Shown in pieces: positions 24,115 to 34,491 of a stretch of DNA of 64,000 nucleotides. This DNA comes from Ceratobasidium sp. AG-K (taxonomy: Eukaryota > Basidiomycota > Agaricomycetes > Cantharellales > Ceratobasidiaceae), in the NCBI GenBank assembly GCA_037039685.1, contig JAWNGF010000002.1, positions 3,410,001 through 3,474,000 of the forward strand, written 5' to 3'. Below the pieces are notes generated by a model that made no database searches, was not told the origin of the DNA, and was given only the letters and a program-made list of their open reading frames with translations. Within the stretch, counting starts at the first letter, position 1. Every line of letters begins with the position of its first letter. Made by a program: the position numbers and the translations under genes.

Positions 24115-24846
24115 AGCGTCTTGACTTTTGACAATCGGCGAAATCGACACAATGTCAATTAATAGAGTAAAGGCTTATGCCACGAATGTCACCTTGCTCG
24201 GGCCGGCCCCAAATTATTGAGCACTGTCACAGATGCGACAAACCGTTGCACTTACGCTCATATATATAGCCAATATTAGTAGCAAATCCCTCACCGGCCC
24301 AGTGCAGAGCATTTCGCGGGCCGGTCAAGTTGCGCATGTGGGTCTCTCCAAGCTGTAAATCCCATGGAATGATCCCATAAAATGATCGAGTAAATCTCTG
24401 CTTACAGTGGCATGTCACATTGTAACTCCGGGTGAGTACAAAATCACACTTGACCAAACAGGCTGGGCATAACCATACGAGGCACTTGTCACTCATGTAT
24501 ACTTGGAGCACGGCCTTCGATACCAGCCCGGTGTGTTTGTTTCACATAAACCTGGGTTCTCAGTGACGTCGAAATCGAAAGAAGTTGTAAATATATTTAA
24601 ATGGATATATATAGTCCACACTGGTATCAAACCCTTCGACGCTCGAAAGAGAATGGGACCGGCCAACGACATGGATATGAATAGCGAGTAAAAATCAGTA
24701 ACACAACCAGGAGAATGTAACATCCAATACCCAGTTGGGGGCTGAACATGAGAGTTGCTCCGAGAATGCACCTTCAACCTGTGAGTGATCAGTTACCACG
24801 GTAGCCAAAAATTTGTGAGGAGGGGAGCAAGTAAATACTCACATTC
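24115..24846. other. Intergenic, two short unassigned minus-strand ORFs
   Basis: Minus frames at 24227-24511 (94 codons, Cys-containing: WLCPACLVKC, VTCHCKQRF) and 24493-24777 (94 codons with a hydrophobic stretch) are open but match nothing I recognise. Either could be chance or a decayed exon. Confidence 0.25.
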
Positions 24847-26496
24847 TCATAATGTTTCGGATGGCTGCAAATCAATAGTAGGTATCTGGCCATTTCGTAT
24901 CTCCACGACAGGGCAGACACCAGCCAATATATCCTTTTGTTCGGGTTCGCGACGTAGTATTTTCCCATTATGGTGGATCTTGGTATGTGAGAGTATGAGG
25001 GTTTGAACTGGGAATCTTCTAACGATTTGTCGAAGCTCGCCTAGATCGACCCAAGAATCGATTATATGCAGGCTATCCAGCCTGCGTGGGGGCGTTGCAA
25101 CCTCGTCGTTGCGAGGCAGTGCCATCCTGAGGTCTGGTTGATATCGAAAGTCGTCAATGACCAAGCTTTGGAGAGAGCGGGGTAACGTTAGCCATTCGGT
25201 TAACCACAGAAGGCTGACTGTGCCCTCGATATATAAGTCGTTGATAGCTGAGCGAGAAAGAAATTCATCTACTGCTTTCTTGACGCTCAATGGTAGCGTA
25301 GAGTGCGGTGCTGAAAATCGCATCTGTACGTCCAGAGGGCTTGAACCAGGGGCAACCATCCGTAGAACAGCCCCAAGCGTGTGACAGTCCGCCATTTCGA
25401 GGCGTAAATCCTCCAGGTAGCCCAGCGGTACTGGGACAGCAGAAGGGGGGTAACCTTGATTCAATTCCGTCAAGTGGATATCGCCAAGGGAGAACGTTCG
25501 TAGTTGGGGGCTCGCTACTAAAATTCCAATAAGTTGTAGCTCAGTCATGGGAGGGAAACAAGGTTCGTTGGGCATGAGATAAAGGTGGGAAAGACCTCGG
25601 TATGCGCTGCTTGTCCAGTAAGGATATGGTCCACAGAGATGCAATTCTGTGACGGGCGCCAAAATATCTTCCAGTACTTGGTGATCGATGTCGAGCAGCG
25701 TACTCTCATTGCTATGTGAGGTTGTCTTGGGTTCAATGAAGTAGCACGCTGGCCGCAGTTCGAAAATATCCGCCGACAGAGCGAGTTGAGTAAGTGTCCC
25801 TGGAACCGCATGTGCGAAACAGGCATTAAGAATGGTATGGTGGAGATCTGTGAGGTTGTGGCCTATTTCGATATTCAAGGACGACATCCGGTTCGCAGCG
25901 CGGGGTATAAGCCGAAGTAACTTCGAACTGAAAGCAGCTTCGTCGAGGTAGCGAGTTTTTGGGTTGGAGGAAAACGGCTCCACAATGCAAATGTCCAGAC
26001 TTGCCTGACCTGAACGAGCGATATAGATTTCTGCGCGATGTAAAAGCCTTTGGCTGAGTCCAGGGTGGTATAAAGCTATATCAATATGGTTCCAAAGATT
26101 GTGTGAGCTGAGAAGAACGCGGCGCCATCGTGAGCAAACCTGCAATAAGAGGTCAGGGTATTGTGGGATTTTGGGCAGCTTGAATTTCACGAGAGGGTGT
26201 CGATCACAGAGTCTGCCGCGCTCAGAGTCACCAACCAGGGAAAAAATATTTGCCATAATCTCGGAAGGAAGTGCGTTGAAAGGAACAAGCACAGCGCTGC
26301 TATTTCTGCCTCGACCAATAGCTGCTCTGGCTTTTTGCAGTTTCGTCTCGTAGGATGAGGCGAATTCGGTCTCCTTGATTACACGGTCAGAGGAGTCCCG
26401 GGTTATTGTGTAATGTTCGATGGCCGAGCAGGCGCTGATATATCTATCCAACGCAGCATCCAGCAGAGCAGTCGCAGTATTTAGTTCCTCGATCAT
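24847..26496 (-). CDS. F-box / LRR-type protein, member 1
   Basis: Single-exon F-box protein of about 549 residues, probably the substrate adaptor of an SCF ubiquitin ligase. The start MIEELNTATALLDAALDRY at 26496 aligns with the paralogues' MVQELSAAGELLCTAIDRY; the longer open frame upstream begins with TTG and is not family-like. An N-terminal coiled region leads to the F-box (NALPSEIMANIFSLVGD, about residues 75-95), then VCSRWRRVLLSSHNLWNHID, followed by irregular Leu-rich repeats (ILVASPQLRTFSLGDIHL, LGYLEDLRLEMADCHTLG, LDSLHIIDSWVDLGELRQIV). The substrate is unknown. The reading frame is intact. The C-terminal tail differs from those of the other members. Confidence 0.85.
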   Translation of the reverse strand: MIEELNTATALLDAALDRYISACSAIEHYTITRDSSDRVIKETEFASSYETKLQKARAAIGRGRNSSAVLVPFNALPSEIMANIFSLVGDSERGRLCDRHPLVKFKLPKIPQYPDLLLQVCSRWRRVLLSSHNLWNHIDIALYHPGLSQRLLHRAEIYIARSGQASLDICIVEPFSSNPKTRYLDEAAFSSKLLRLIPRAANRMSSLNIEIGHNLTDLHHTILNACFAHAVPGTLTQLALSADIFELRPACYFIEPKTTSHSNESTLLDIDHQVLEDILAPVTELHLCGPYPYWTSSAYRGLSHLYLMPNEPCFPPMTELQLIGILVASPQLRTFSLGDIHLTELNQGYPPSAVPVPLGYLEDLRLEMADCHTLGAVLRMVAPGSSPLDVQMRFSAPHSTLPLSVKKAVDEFLSRSAINDLYIEGTVSLLWLTEWLTLPRSLQSLVIDDFRYQPDLRMALPRNDEVATPPRRLDSLHIIDSWVDLGELRQIVRRFPVQTLILSHTKIHHNGKILRREPEQKDILAGVCPVVEIRNGQIPTIDLQPSETL

Positions 26497-26753
26497 TTTG
26501 CTATAACAACGCCAGGTATGGTGGTAGGAGCGAGCAATTGGACAACGCGAGACGCCGGGCGCGATTACGCTCACATGGGTTACACAGCACGCTGCCCAGA
26601 TGCACGACTTCAACTATGGATGTAATTGGGACATAAATGTACAAGGGCTAAAACAGATCTAAATCCCCAACCACATGTAATATAGATGGCTGTTCCAGAT
26701 TACAGAAAAACGTTCGACAACACGAGAGCACAAAACCCGAGGAAAGCGAGGGA

Positions 26754-26880
26754 GTTTGTGAAATGCATTATACAGACCTGCCCTGTGGCTCTTAGCTTTC
26801 AATGCTCCAATCCAAGTACGCTTAGAATGGAGCATTACAAGCTGAGAGCCATCGGCAGGCAGCGAACCGATTTCACAAAC
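26754..26880. repeat. Imperfect ~55-bp inverted repeat (hairpin)
   Basis: Arms at 26754-26809 and 26827-26880 pair over blocks GTTTGTGAAAT, CCTGCC, TGGCTCT, AGCTT and AATGCTCCA, with mismatched bulges between and an ~18-nt loop. It lies between F-box members 1 and 2, about 260 bp upstream of member 1. It could be a MITE-type element or a small-RNA precursor. Confidence 0.75.
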
Positions 26881-26928
26881 CCCCAGCCGTATGATACAAG
26901 CAGAAATATCAGATAGAAACCAATTTAT

Positions 26929-28554
26929 TTACCACCCGGCAGTTGGGTCTTCGTCGCATTCGCCGAGTACTTTGATGACGGAGCATCGGCGGGACAGTCT
27001 GTTTACGAGGTGCGAGGCGTCGAGCATCGTTTTCCCGTCGCTCGAAGTCTGGCAGTTCCACAGGGAAAGCGTATGCACTGCGTAGCGCTCGATCAGGTAT
27101 TCGAGACCTTCAAGCTGAAGAGCAGTGCTGCGGAAGCAGAGCTCTTCGAGGCAGAGGCGCACAGCAGAGGTGTCCCGGGCTTCGGAATGAGAGGACGGGA
27201 TACGGATCTCAGTCGGGATCGAGCAGCGAACGGATAGGTGCTTGAGGTTGCGTGAAGCATCGAGCAATTCGGCGAGCCAGAGATTGGCGTCGGAGCCCGA
27301 GAGAAGCAGCGTAGCTACATTCGAACGAGTGAAGAACCGTTGAATCGCTCGATTGAGTGAGAGGTCGAGGGATTTTGGAGGAAGGGTGAGCGCTAACTGC
27401 AACGGCTTAGGGCCCGGGACGATCAACCGGAGGAGGCTCTTGAGCTCGTGGCCCCGCAAGGCTTGGACATTCAACGTCTCGAGGTCTTTGAGACGCACCC
27501 GGGCCGACGCGTGATCAGGAACGGACCCAACGACTTTGATATTGAGGTGCACAACGTGGAGTTGGGGGCTCGAAGCTAAAATGCCAGCTAATTGGATTGC
27601 GGTCATGGTCGGGGGGAGCGTGGTCCAAGGGACGATGTAGAGTTCAGAGAGACCGTGATAGGCCTGGCTCGACCAATGGGGATATAACCCACTCAGATTG
27701 AGCACGGTGACAGAACGCAGGAGATCCTCGAGTTGTTGTTCGGGCAGGTCCAGCAACAGACTGCCGTCATCCTTGGGATTTTCAGCTGCTTCGAGGAAGG
27801 TGTGCGACACATGACGGGATGGGGTCTCGTCCGAGAGACGCAGCTGCATCATCGTTCCGGGGACCGCGTTTCGCAAAACACGCTTGTAAAATCGACGAGT
27901 GGAATCCCTGAAATCGACGGCGTGTGATGAGATCCAGGGATTGCATGTTCCCTGCGATCAATGGGAGGAATTGGAAAAACACGGGATCATTGTTGAGATG
28001 GCGGGGGTGTGGTATATCGGTGTCAATAATATGAATATCCAACGGCAAATGACCAGCACGGGTTGCGTATATGTCCGCACGGGCCAAAAGATTGTGTTAA
28101 GCTCGTGGCGCGGGATAAGGTCAATGTGGGACCAATATCGTCGTGTGTCGATCATAATCCGACGCCAGCGGGAACATACCCAAGAGATATTTTCGGGATT
28201 AAAATGCGTATAGTCCTCGTGTTTGCTACGGTGAGGCGCACACGCAATTTCCTCGCCGCTACAGCTCTCCGAACCATGCACGAAATCGAATATCAGGGAG
28301 AGTGTTTCGCTCGGGAGGGAGTGGATCGACGTGATAGGATAGGCCTGATTGCGCGATCGACCTAGAGAAGCCCTGGCATGCCCGAGCTTCGTTGCACAAG
28401 ACGTGATCGATGATATCTCATCGGCTAGACGATTCAAATGCGCTAGCGGAAGGGAGCATCCTTCAATGGCGGAGCAAACCTTGAGGTAGTGATCTACCAC
28501 GAGGGTGAGGAGATTACTGACGAGTGAAAGTTCTTCCACATGGTCATTGGGCAT
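26929..28554 (-). pseudogene. F-box / LRR-type protein, member 2 (two frameshifts)
   Basis: Same family, starting MPNDHVEELSLVSNLLTLV at 28554, with F-box (HSLPSETLSLIFDFVHG) and VCSRWRRIMIDTRRYWSHID. The frame shifts near 28100 (RHELNT to LARADIYATRAGHLPLDIHI) and shifts back near 27865 (QACF to RNAVPGTMMQLRLSDE), so the first and last thirds share one frame and about 75 codons lie in another. Both shifts fall on TTTT runs: one T too few, then one T too many. The C-terminal LRR part (LSGLYPHWSSQAYHGLSELYI) is intact to the stop at 26929. It may be a real pseudogene or an assembly error in two homopolymers; the raw reads would decide. Confidence 0.75.
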
Positions 28555-28767
28555 TCTCAGGCTTATTCAAGTGCCTGTGCGATGGGGTAATGGGGTGGGG
28601 TGGTTTGGTGCGGATGAGTTGCAGGACCGACCCCACAAGCGCCGAGATGATGAAGAATGGATTTGCCACCCTGCCGCTCTCGGCAGAGTGTATTCTTACG
28701 TAAAGTGGTCCGTATCGAGGATAAAATAGAATTTTGTCTCCAAGTATAAAGAAAGCCAACTAAAAAA

Positions 28768-30359
28768 CTACTGCTCCATTGCGTCTCCATCCGACTCGAC
28801 AGCTCCCAATGTACCCATAGGCCTCCAGACATTGTTAAATGTAGCCTTCCAAAGACGAATCTTACCGTCGTCTCCCGCAGAAGAGAGGATAGTCCTAGCG
28901 AATCGCAATCGGGGTCAGGGAACAGCTTAAACACGCCAATCGCACCACTCACCCTGTAATATTCCATTCTACACGTCCGACAGTAGCTCTGGGTGAAAGG
29001 TACGAAGAATCGGTTAAAGATTCTGATCGTCGACGCGTTCCGGACTTACTTGTGATCGTCAAATTCGCCCAGTTTGTTAAAGCTCCAACTCAACTCTCCT
29101 TTCCCATCGCCAAGTCCATCATCCTCGAACGCGTCCCTCTCTGCTTGACCGTTCCAGAGCTTGAAGATCCTCACTTTATGGTCTCGAGACCCAGTTGCGA
29201 GGAGGTGATACGACCGACCGCAGGGTGGGGCCCATGCCAGAGTTGTAATCGCGTGACTTGGGTGGTGCAAGGCGGCACTCGCGGGGAGAGTTGGAAGAAG
29301 CGAGGGCGAGGTGGAAGTGGGCGTAATGGTCCCGACGGCGCCGAGGAGGGACGAGGCATTTTGTGCGCCGTGAGGATGTTGTGGGATGGCGAGTAGCAGG
29401 AGAGGAGGTTTGCTCTGTTGGAGGGCAATAATCTGGAATACAAAATGAGATGAAAATGAGATGAAAATGAGATGAAAATGAGATGAAAATGAGATGAAAA
29501 TAAGGAGTAGAATGCGTACCTTGACTACCGCCTGGGCTCCACACGAGACAGCAATGACCTCTCCGCTGAATTTGTCCTTTAGCCATTGGACACACCACGC
29601 GCCGTCGGCTTCCTTTACACCGACAGGTTTGTTAGGAGGACCAGAGAGAGGGGCACCTCCAGAGCGTTGGAGGGAAATGCCACTAGGTGCGGATGGAGGT
29701 GTGTCGGATAATGCCGCGTGTGTTTGGGTCGGAGTTGCACCGCTGGGGGGATCTCCAGCAGCCGGAGTCACAGTGAGTGCAGCTGCATCGAATTCCTCGA
29801 CCAGAGACCACGCGGTGAGATGATACGTCTCATGGCACTCGTAAATTCGAATAAAATTATCCGACGCAATTGTGACCTAGACACCAGTCAAAACAAACCA
29901 AACGGCATCACGGCAAACTCACCAATTTAAGACCAAAAGCAGCAGGCGCAAAGTCTACCGCGCGTACAGTCCCTCTCGCCTCGGTAAGCGTAGCTCGTAG
30001 CTGAAATTTAGAAATCCCAGCCCCGGCGTCGGGAATTCCACGCGTATCCTCCCATATCTTGACGGTACGGTCATACGAGCAAGATGCGATCAAGGTACCG
30101 TATTCAGGATGAGCCCATGCAATCTTGGCTACGGGTGCGTCATGGGCTTTCCATTCGTCAATCATAGACCATGCTCCAGTGAGCTCGTTCAACTTCCATA
30201 TCTTAATTCTATCGCGTTTTAACACTCATTGGCGCGCGACAACAAATTTACTCACTTTTGATCAATACCTCCAGTTGCAAGTCTGATTCCATAGTAGTCG
30301 TATACTGTATCCGTGATCAGGTCGGCATGGGTGGAAGGAATGACAGAAGACTGAAGCAT
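28768..30359 (-). CDS. SEH1: Nucleoporin SEH1 (WD40 propeller)
   Basis: WD40 protein shared by the Nup107-160 (Y) complex of the nuclear pore and, in fungi, the SEA/GATOR2 complex on the vacuole. Starts MLQSSVIPSTHADLI at 30359. Exons 30359-30256, 30208-29923, 29876-29520, 29432 to about 29049, then two short ones to 28768. Signatures: DTVYDYYGIRLATGGIDQKIKIW, EWKAHDAPVAKIAWAHPEYG, LIASCSYDRTVKIWEDT, TIASDNFIRIYE, YHLLATGSRDHKVRIFK and WNITGTILSSAGDDGKIRLW. The insertion between blades 3 and 4 is Pro/Ser/Ala-rich and longer than in yeast (AALTVTPAAGDPPSGATPTQ onward). Intron 3 is enlarged by an 11-bp tandem repeat. The DVAYDxYGxRLATCSSDxxIK start is diagnostic for SEH1 against SEC13. Confidence 0.88.
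29445..29499. repeat. 11-bp tandem repeat in SEH1 intron 3
   Basis: About five perfect copies of ATGAGATGAAA (plus strand) fill most of an 87-nt intron (29433-29519) whose neighbours are 46-59 nt. Confidence 0.9.
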
Positions 30360-30754
30360 TGTTATGAGGTCAAGGACAAGTCGTGGTGACCATGTGATAT
30401 GGGCGCTTAGCGAGCGCGCTAAACTAGAGGCGTCACCCGGGTCTCCACATGCGGACAACCACCGTATCGAGGATAGCCACCATCAACTGCGAAATGGGCA
30501 TTGCGGTTCGACCGTCACGTAAATCCAGAGTAACGTTCCTCAATCTTTCTATCAGGTTCGAAGCTCGCGGAATTCGCACGGATGCGACGCTTGGGCCACT
30601 CGTGATTCGCCGCATTGACGGACTCGAGTCACAGGACAAACACGCTCTCACATCGCTGTGCTCATCGCCCTGATTGGCTCCCTATTTAGCCTTCGGCGCT
30701 AGACCCCAACGCCTTTTAATCTCCATTCCCCCCTCCGGATTGCGCACCCCAACC
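30360..30754. promoter_or_regulatory. Divergent promoter region, SEH1 / GNAT
   Basis: 395 bp between two head-to-head start codons. No TATA box or known operator was recognised; open frames here on either strand lack family features. Confidence 0.4.
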
Positions 30755-32086
30755 ATGTACCACCAACCACCACTCACTGAGCAGGAAATTGCCCGACTTC
30801 CCCTCGTCTTTGTCCCTCCCCAGCATTATGAGCATGAGGAATTTACGGCCGCTCTCATAGCGACCTGGGTGGCTCTCACCGAGTCCGGCTCTTTAGCCAC
30901 CTTACCGCCCGTCCCCGACATCGTTGGCTTTGTCGACATATGCACCGTCTTCTACCTCATCTACCACACAAAACCCTCTCAATTAGGTATACCCCCTGAT
31001 AAGCGCTTAACCAGCCGCCCGTCGTCCCCATACGCATCCTCATCCTCCTCCTCGTCACCCCCCTCGTATTCGTCCTCGCCGGGCAAAGACAGCCCATCCA
31101 AAGCTTCTAAGCGCCCTCATCCATACGCCCACGCACGTCCATCTAGTTCGAAGAACTGTGTTGATCTTACGGACGAGGACGACAGCACGAACACGAACAC
31201 GGATGACGACCTCACTGACCGCGAGGTCATCGGTTGCGTATACCTTGCATATAACACTAGCATCGAAGGCTGCGCCGACATTGGGATCGCGCTCCGCCCT
31301 GAAGCTCGCGGGCGAGGCTATGGTCGGGCGGCTATTACCTACCTCCTCCGGATCGCGTTTGAGCAACATGGTGCACACCGCGTGGTTGCCAACGTCTTTG
31401 GGCCTACCGCAGCCGAGCCGAACCGGGGTGGCAGGGAGAGCATGAATATTCGCTGGATGTTCGAGAAGCTTGGCTTTGTGCCCGAGGGAGTGCAGCGTCT
31501 AGCTGGATTTTCAGCAACCGATGGAGTCTGGCGCGACGTTTATCCATTATCAATGCTCGACCTCGACTGGTTGGCGCTCACGCACCGTAGTGCCGGCCGA
31601 GAGAGTATGACCAGCCCATGGGAATCAATGATCGAGCGCCACGACAAGGAGAGGGACCAGATGATGGACTGGATGGACGAGGGAAGCTATGGAAAACTCA
31701 GACGTGTGGCAAGCACCGACACCGTCAAGGGACTCGCGGCGATGGAGACGGTAGACGACCCCGCCACGGATACAGACGAGACCAGTGTCGAAGAACCCGA
31801 GCATCAATCGTCTACAACAGACTATATACTCGATCTAGAGGACGAAGATGACCTATACGAGACCATCCCCGACGGCCGGTCACCACCAGCGCCGGAGTCT
31901 GTCCCATCAGACCAAGACTGGCGCTCGAGCACACCAAGCACCGATTTCTCCGTCATTTCACATTCTCCTCCGCCGCCACCCCACATCAGCGATTCCGATT
32001 GGTATACCGACTCCGATTTCGATACCGACGGCTTCGAGTCGCTCGACGAGGGGAGCACACGAGGACCAATTCACACAACGGACTAA
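30755..32086 (+). CDS. GNAT-family N-acetyltransferase
   Basis: Acetyl-CoA-dependent acyltransferase of 443 residues, single exon; substrate unknown. The start is ATG at 30755 (MYHQPPLTEQEIARLPLVF); the longer frame opens with TTG. The GNAT core runs from REVIGCVYLAYNTSIEGCADIGI through the acetyl-CoA loop ALRPEARGRGYGRAAITYLL (R-x-x-G-x-G present) to MNIRWMFEKLGFVPEGVQRL and WRDVYPLSMLDLDW. A Ser-rich insert (about residues 90-130) interrupts the N-terminal half, with an acidic CVDLTDEDDS motif that resembles a SUMO-interacting motif. The last 150 residues are acidic and disordered. The RimJ/RimL-like FEKLGF..EG pattern suggests acetylation of protein N-termini or small amines, but that is only a guess. 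Confidence 0.85.
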   Translation: MYHQPPLTEQEIARLPLVFVPPQHYEHEEFTAALIATWVALTESGSLATLPPVPDIVGFVDICTVFYLIYHTKPSQLGIPPDKRLTSRPSSPYASSSSSSSPPSYSSSPGKDSPSKASKRPHPYAHARPSSSKNCVDLTDEDDSTNTNTDDDLTDREVIGCVYLAYNTSIEGCADIGIALRPEARGRGYGRAAITYLLRIAFEQHGAHRVVANVFGPTAAEPNRGGRESMNIRWMFEKLGFVPEGVQRLAGFSATDGVWRDVYPLSMLDLDWLALTHRSAGRESMTSPWESMIERHDKERDQMMDWMDEGSYGKLRRVASTDTVKGLAAMETVDDPATDTDETSVEEPEHQSSTTDYILDLEDEDDLYETIPDGRSPPAPESVPSDQDWRSSTPSTDFSVISHSPPPPPHISDSDWYTDSDFDTDGFESLDEGSTRGPIHTTD

Positions 32087-32936
32087 CTAAACACACGAAC
32101 TAGAATTGGCTGATTGACTAAAATGTACATTGTGAATTCGTTTGTGTTATGCTTTGTAACTATTCGAGTTCGTCGTACGTATAATCTATTGGTTCCACGG
32201 TTAACCTTACGATCCTCGCGAGCGTCTAAATAATCGATGTGTCCATATCTGTCGATCCACGTTGGACGAAGCACCCTGACATGCTGCGTGCAAAGGCCCG
32301 CGCACCCCGCACGCCTTGATAAGCCAATCTCAGTCATCCCCTTCCTGACTATCTGATTGTGTGCGTCACATCGTGTTGTAAGACGTACAAGCGCGTTCCT
32401 TTATTTTGTACAGGACGGGTGAATCACAACCTGCCTTTATGGCTTTAACCTCGCTTCGGCCCCTTGCGTCGACGTCCGCAAATCATATCCGAATGTGTGA
32501 AGTCTGAGTATATGCGTACGCAAACTAGTGATTATCCCAATGAAGCGAGATATCAATACCCCGATTTATTGGTTCTGAAAGCTGTTACCATAACGTACAG
32601 CGTACTGGCGTGTCCTCAGAGGCGTTCTAAGATCACAGTATCATTCCAGGGCATAGATGATCGGTGGCGATGGTGTATCTGCCGCAAGGTCTTGAATCGA
32701 TTCGATTTCGGCGCTCGACAGATGTCAATTACTGGGTGCCAGTGCCGGCCTAAGCGTAGGCGGGCTATATATGGGAGAGCGCTTGCGGATATACTTGCAG
32801 GGTACCATGGACCTAGTTCTCGTGATCAACGGAAGGAGCGCATATACCCACACGTCAAAGTACAAACGACATGTAACAGGAGCCACCCTTGCTACTAACA
32901 ATCCTGCTTAATGGGATGCAGTTACATCAAATAGAT
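32087..32936. other. Intergenic
   Basis: GNAT 3' flank, then unassigned sequence. A 144-codon plus frame (32464-32898) opens with TTG, is Arg/Cys-rich and has no family features; treated as chance. Confidence 0.4.
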
Positions 32937-34140
32937 TTATTCTATCGCCAATTTGACTACGGCACACGTATTGGGGGAATACAGAGGCGGCTCGCAAGCA
33001 AAGAGAAAAATCTTATGGCGAAATATTGCCCGATGTTCAGGGATATTGCCCCATCCCTTGGTAGAGTTATAAAAGTTCTTAGTTTGGGTGGCAGGCCTTA
33101 CAGTGCAAAGTCCTAACAGCGCATTCCCAAACATTTCCGCAGACGAGTGAGTTTGTCCATCCAACGTAAAGCATTCCAAGACAAAGAGGCAGCGAACCGT
33201 CATGTTTTCCCAATCATTCGTGGAAGAGAAACCAGATCGATCTCGCAGTATATGATAGTTAGGCTATCTAGCACACTATACGAAACATGTCCCCCGCTCG
33301 TTGCTTTGGTGTTGGCGGATAATTGTCTGTGGAATCAAGGCCCTCTAAGCGTAGTTTGCGAACATGTGGCGATACGCGAAGCCCTTTTGAAACCGCTAAA
33401 TACATTCCAAACCCGGCCAGGGAAAGTTCGGTTATATGAGAGCGAGAAAAGAAGTGGTTGACATCGTCGTGAGACATATGCCGATCGGGATTGCCACCCA
33501 GAAAATATTCAAGCTGAGCGGCTTTGGTCCAGAGGCAAGCAGTCGAGGAAAAGTTGCAATCAGAGCGTCCGTTCTCTGGTCAGAATCGCGTTCGGTCACC
33601 TCGAATGATAAAACCTCGAGCTCCTCGAGTTGCACTGGCATGTTTGCCCGAATTTGTGAGCGAGGGTTGGTGATAACAAGGTCTACAAGAGTCTTTAGTC
33701 TTGGACTTGCAATCAAGATGTCCACCAGCTGCGATTCGCTGACGGCCAGTAAACGACCCGATTCGAGACGAAGCTCCGCGAGTCCATGATACGCTTTGCT
33801 CATCCAACCGAGATAAAGCCCACTAAGGCGAAGGACTCGGATAGGAAGCCAGAGGTCCTCTAGCGACTGATGGGGATATATCTAGTAAGACGTTCTGGGG
33901 GGCGCGTGACCACGGGTATCCACTGACCCGATAAGGTAGAGAAGGACCAGAGTCGTCCTTCTCTCCGCGAGCCTGGATCGCGAGTGTCCCCAAGACTCCT
34001 GGTTCCCCAGATACAAATAATCGTTGCAACAACAAGTGGAACAATCCATTCGTCACACTGCACGTATGCAAATGTTTGAACTTTGCGCACACAATTTCCG
34101 CTCGGCGCATGCATGCGTGGGACAGCAGAGTCAGTGACAC
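32937..34140 (-). pseudogene. F-box family fragment, member 3 (5'-truncated, frameshifted)
   Basis: Decayed copy lacking the F-box itself. From right to left: GLFHLLLQRLFVSGEPGVLGTLAI, then after a frame change WMSKAYHGLAELRLESGRLL, SQLVDILIASPRLKTL and MPVQLEELEVLSF, then in a third frame DDVNHFFSRSHITELSLAGFG, and finally VRCLFVLECFTLDG...LCTVRPATQTKNFYN. Each piece aligns in order with the neighbouring member at 34492-36122, its closest relative here, so this is probably a dead tandem duplicate. At least three frame breaks and a missing 5' third exclude function. Confidence 0.8.
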
Positions 34141-34491
34141 CTTGCCGAGGGATGACTACAAGGAATGACAAAATTCATTTCCGCATGTTCCATACATGTA
34201 AGTCACGTGAATTCCATTTCCTTACACGTTTCTTACTGCATTGTAGCTTTGTCAGCAACCATTCTTATTCTGACCTCACGCTAACGCAATCACGCTGAGG
34301 GAAACACCCGTCATTTGGACTGGATACAAAGAGCAATGTAGTGGTAGCAAAACTTGACTCTAAACCAATCTAAGATCTGAGTAAAAGGCGGATTGCATTG
34401 CTAGTATAAGGGAGAAATTGAGGAGTTGGGTCGCATCATTGCGTGGGAGAGTAGGTCGTTACAAGAACGCTGTAAAGATCAGACTAAGCAC
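34141..34491. other. Intergenic between F-box copies
   Basis: 351 bp with no supported gene; contains the 3' flank of member 4 and the former 5' end of member 3. Confidence 0.4.

Noticed and set aside
28095..28105. Reading the F-box member 2 frameshifts as introns
   Set aside because: The protein similarity to paralogues is continuous across both points, leaving no room for an intron.
30433..30651. Minus ORF upstream of SEH1
   Set aside because: Lies in the divergent promoter, and SEH1's own first ATG at 30359 gives the conserved start.
32464..32898. 144-codon plus ORF after the GNAT gene
   Set aside because: Opens with TTG, Arg/Cys-rich, no recognisable domain or splice context.
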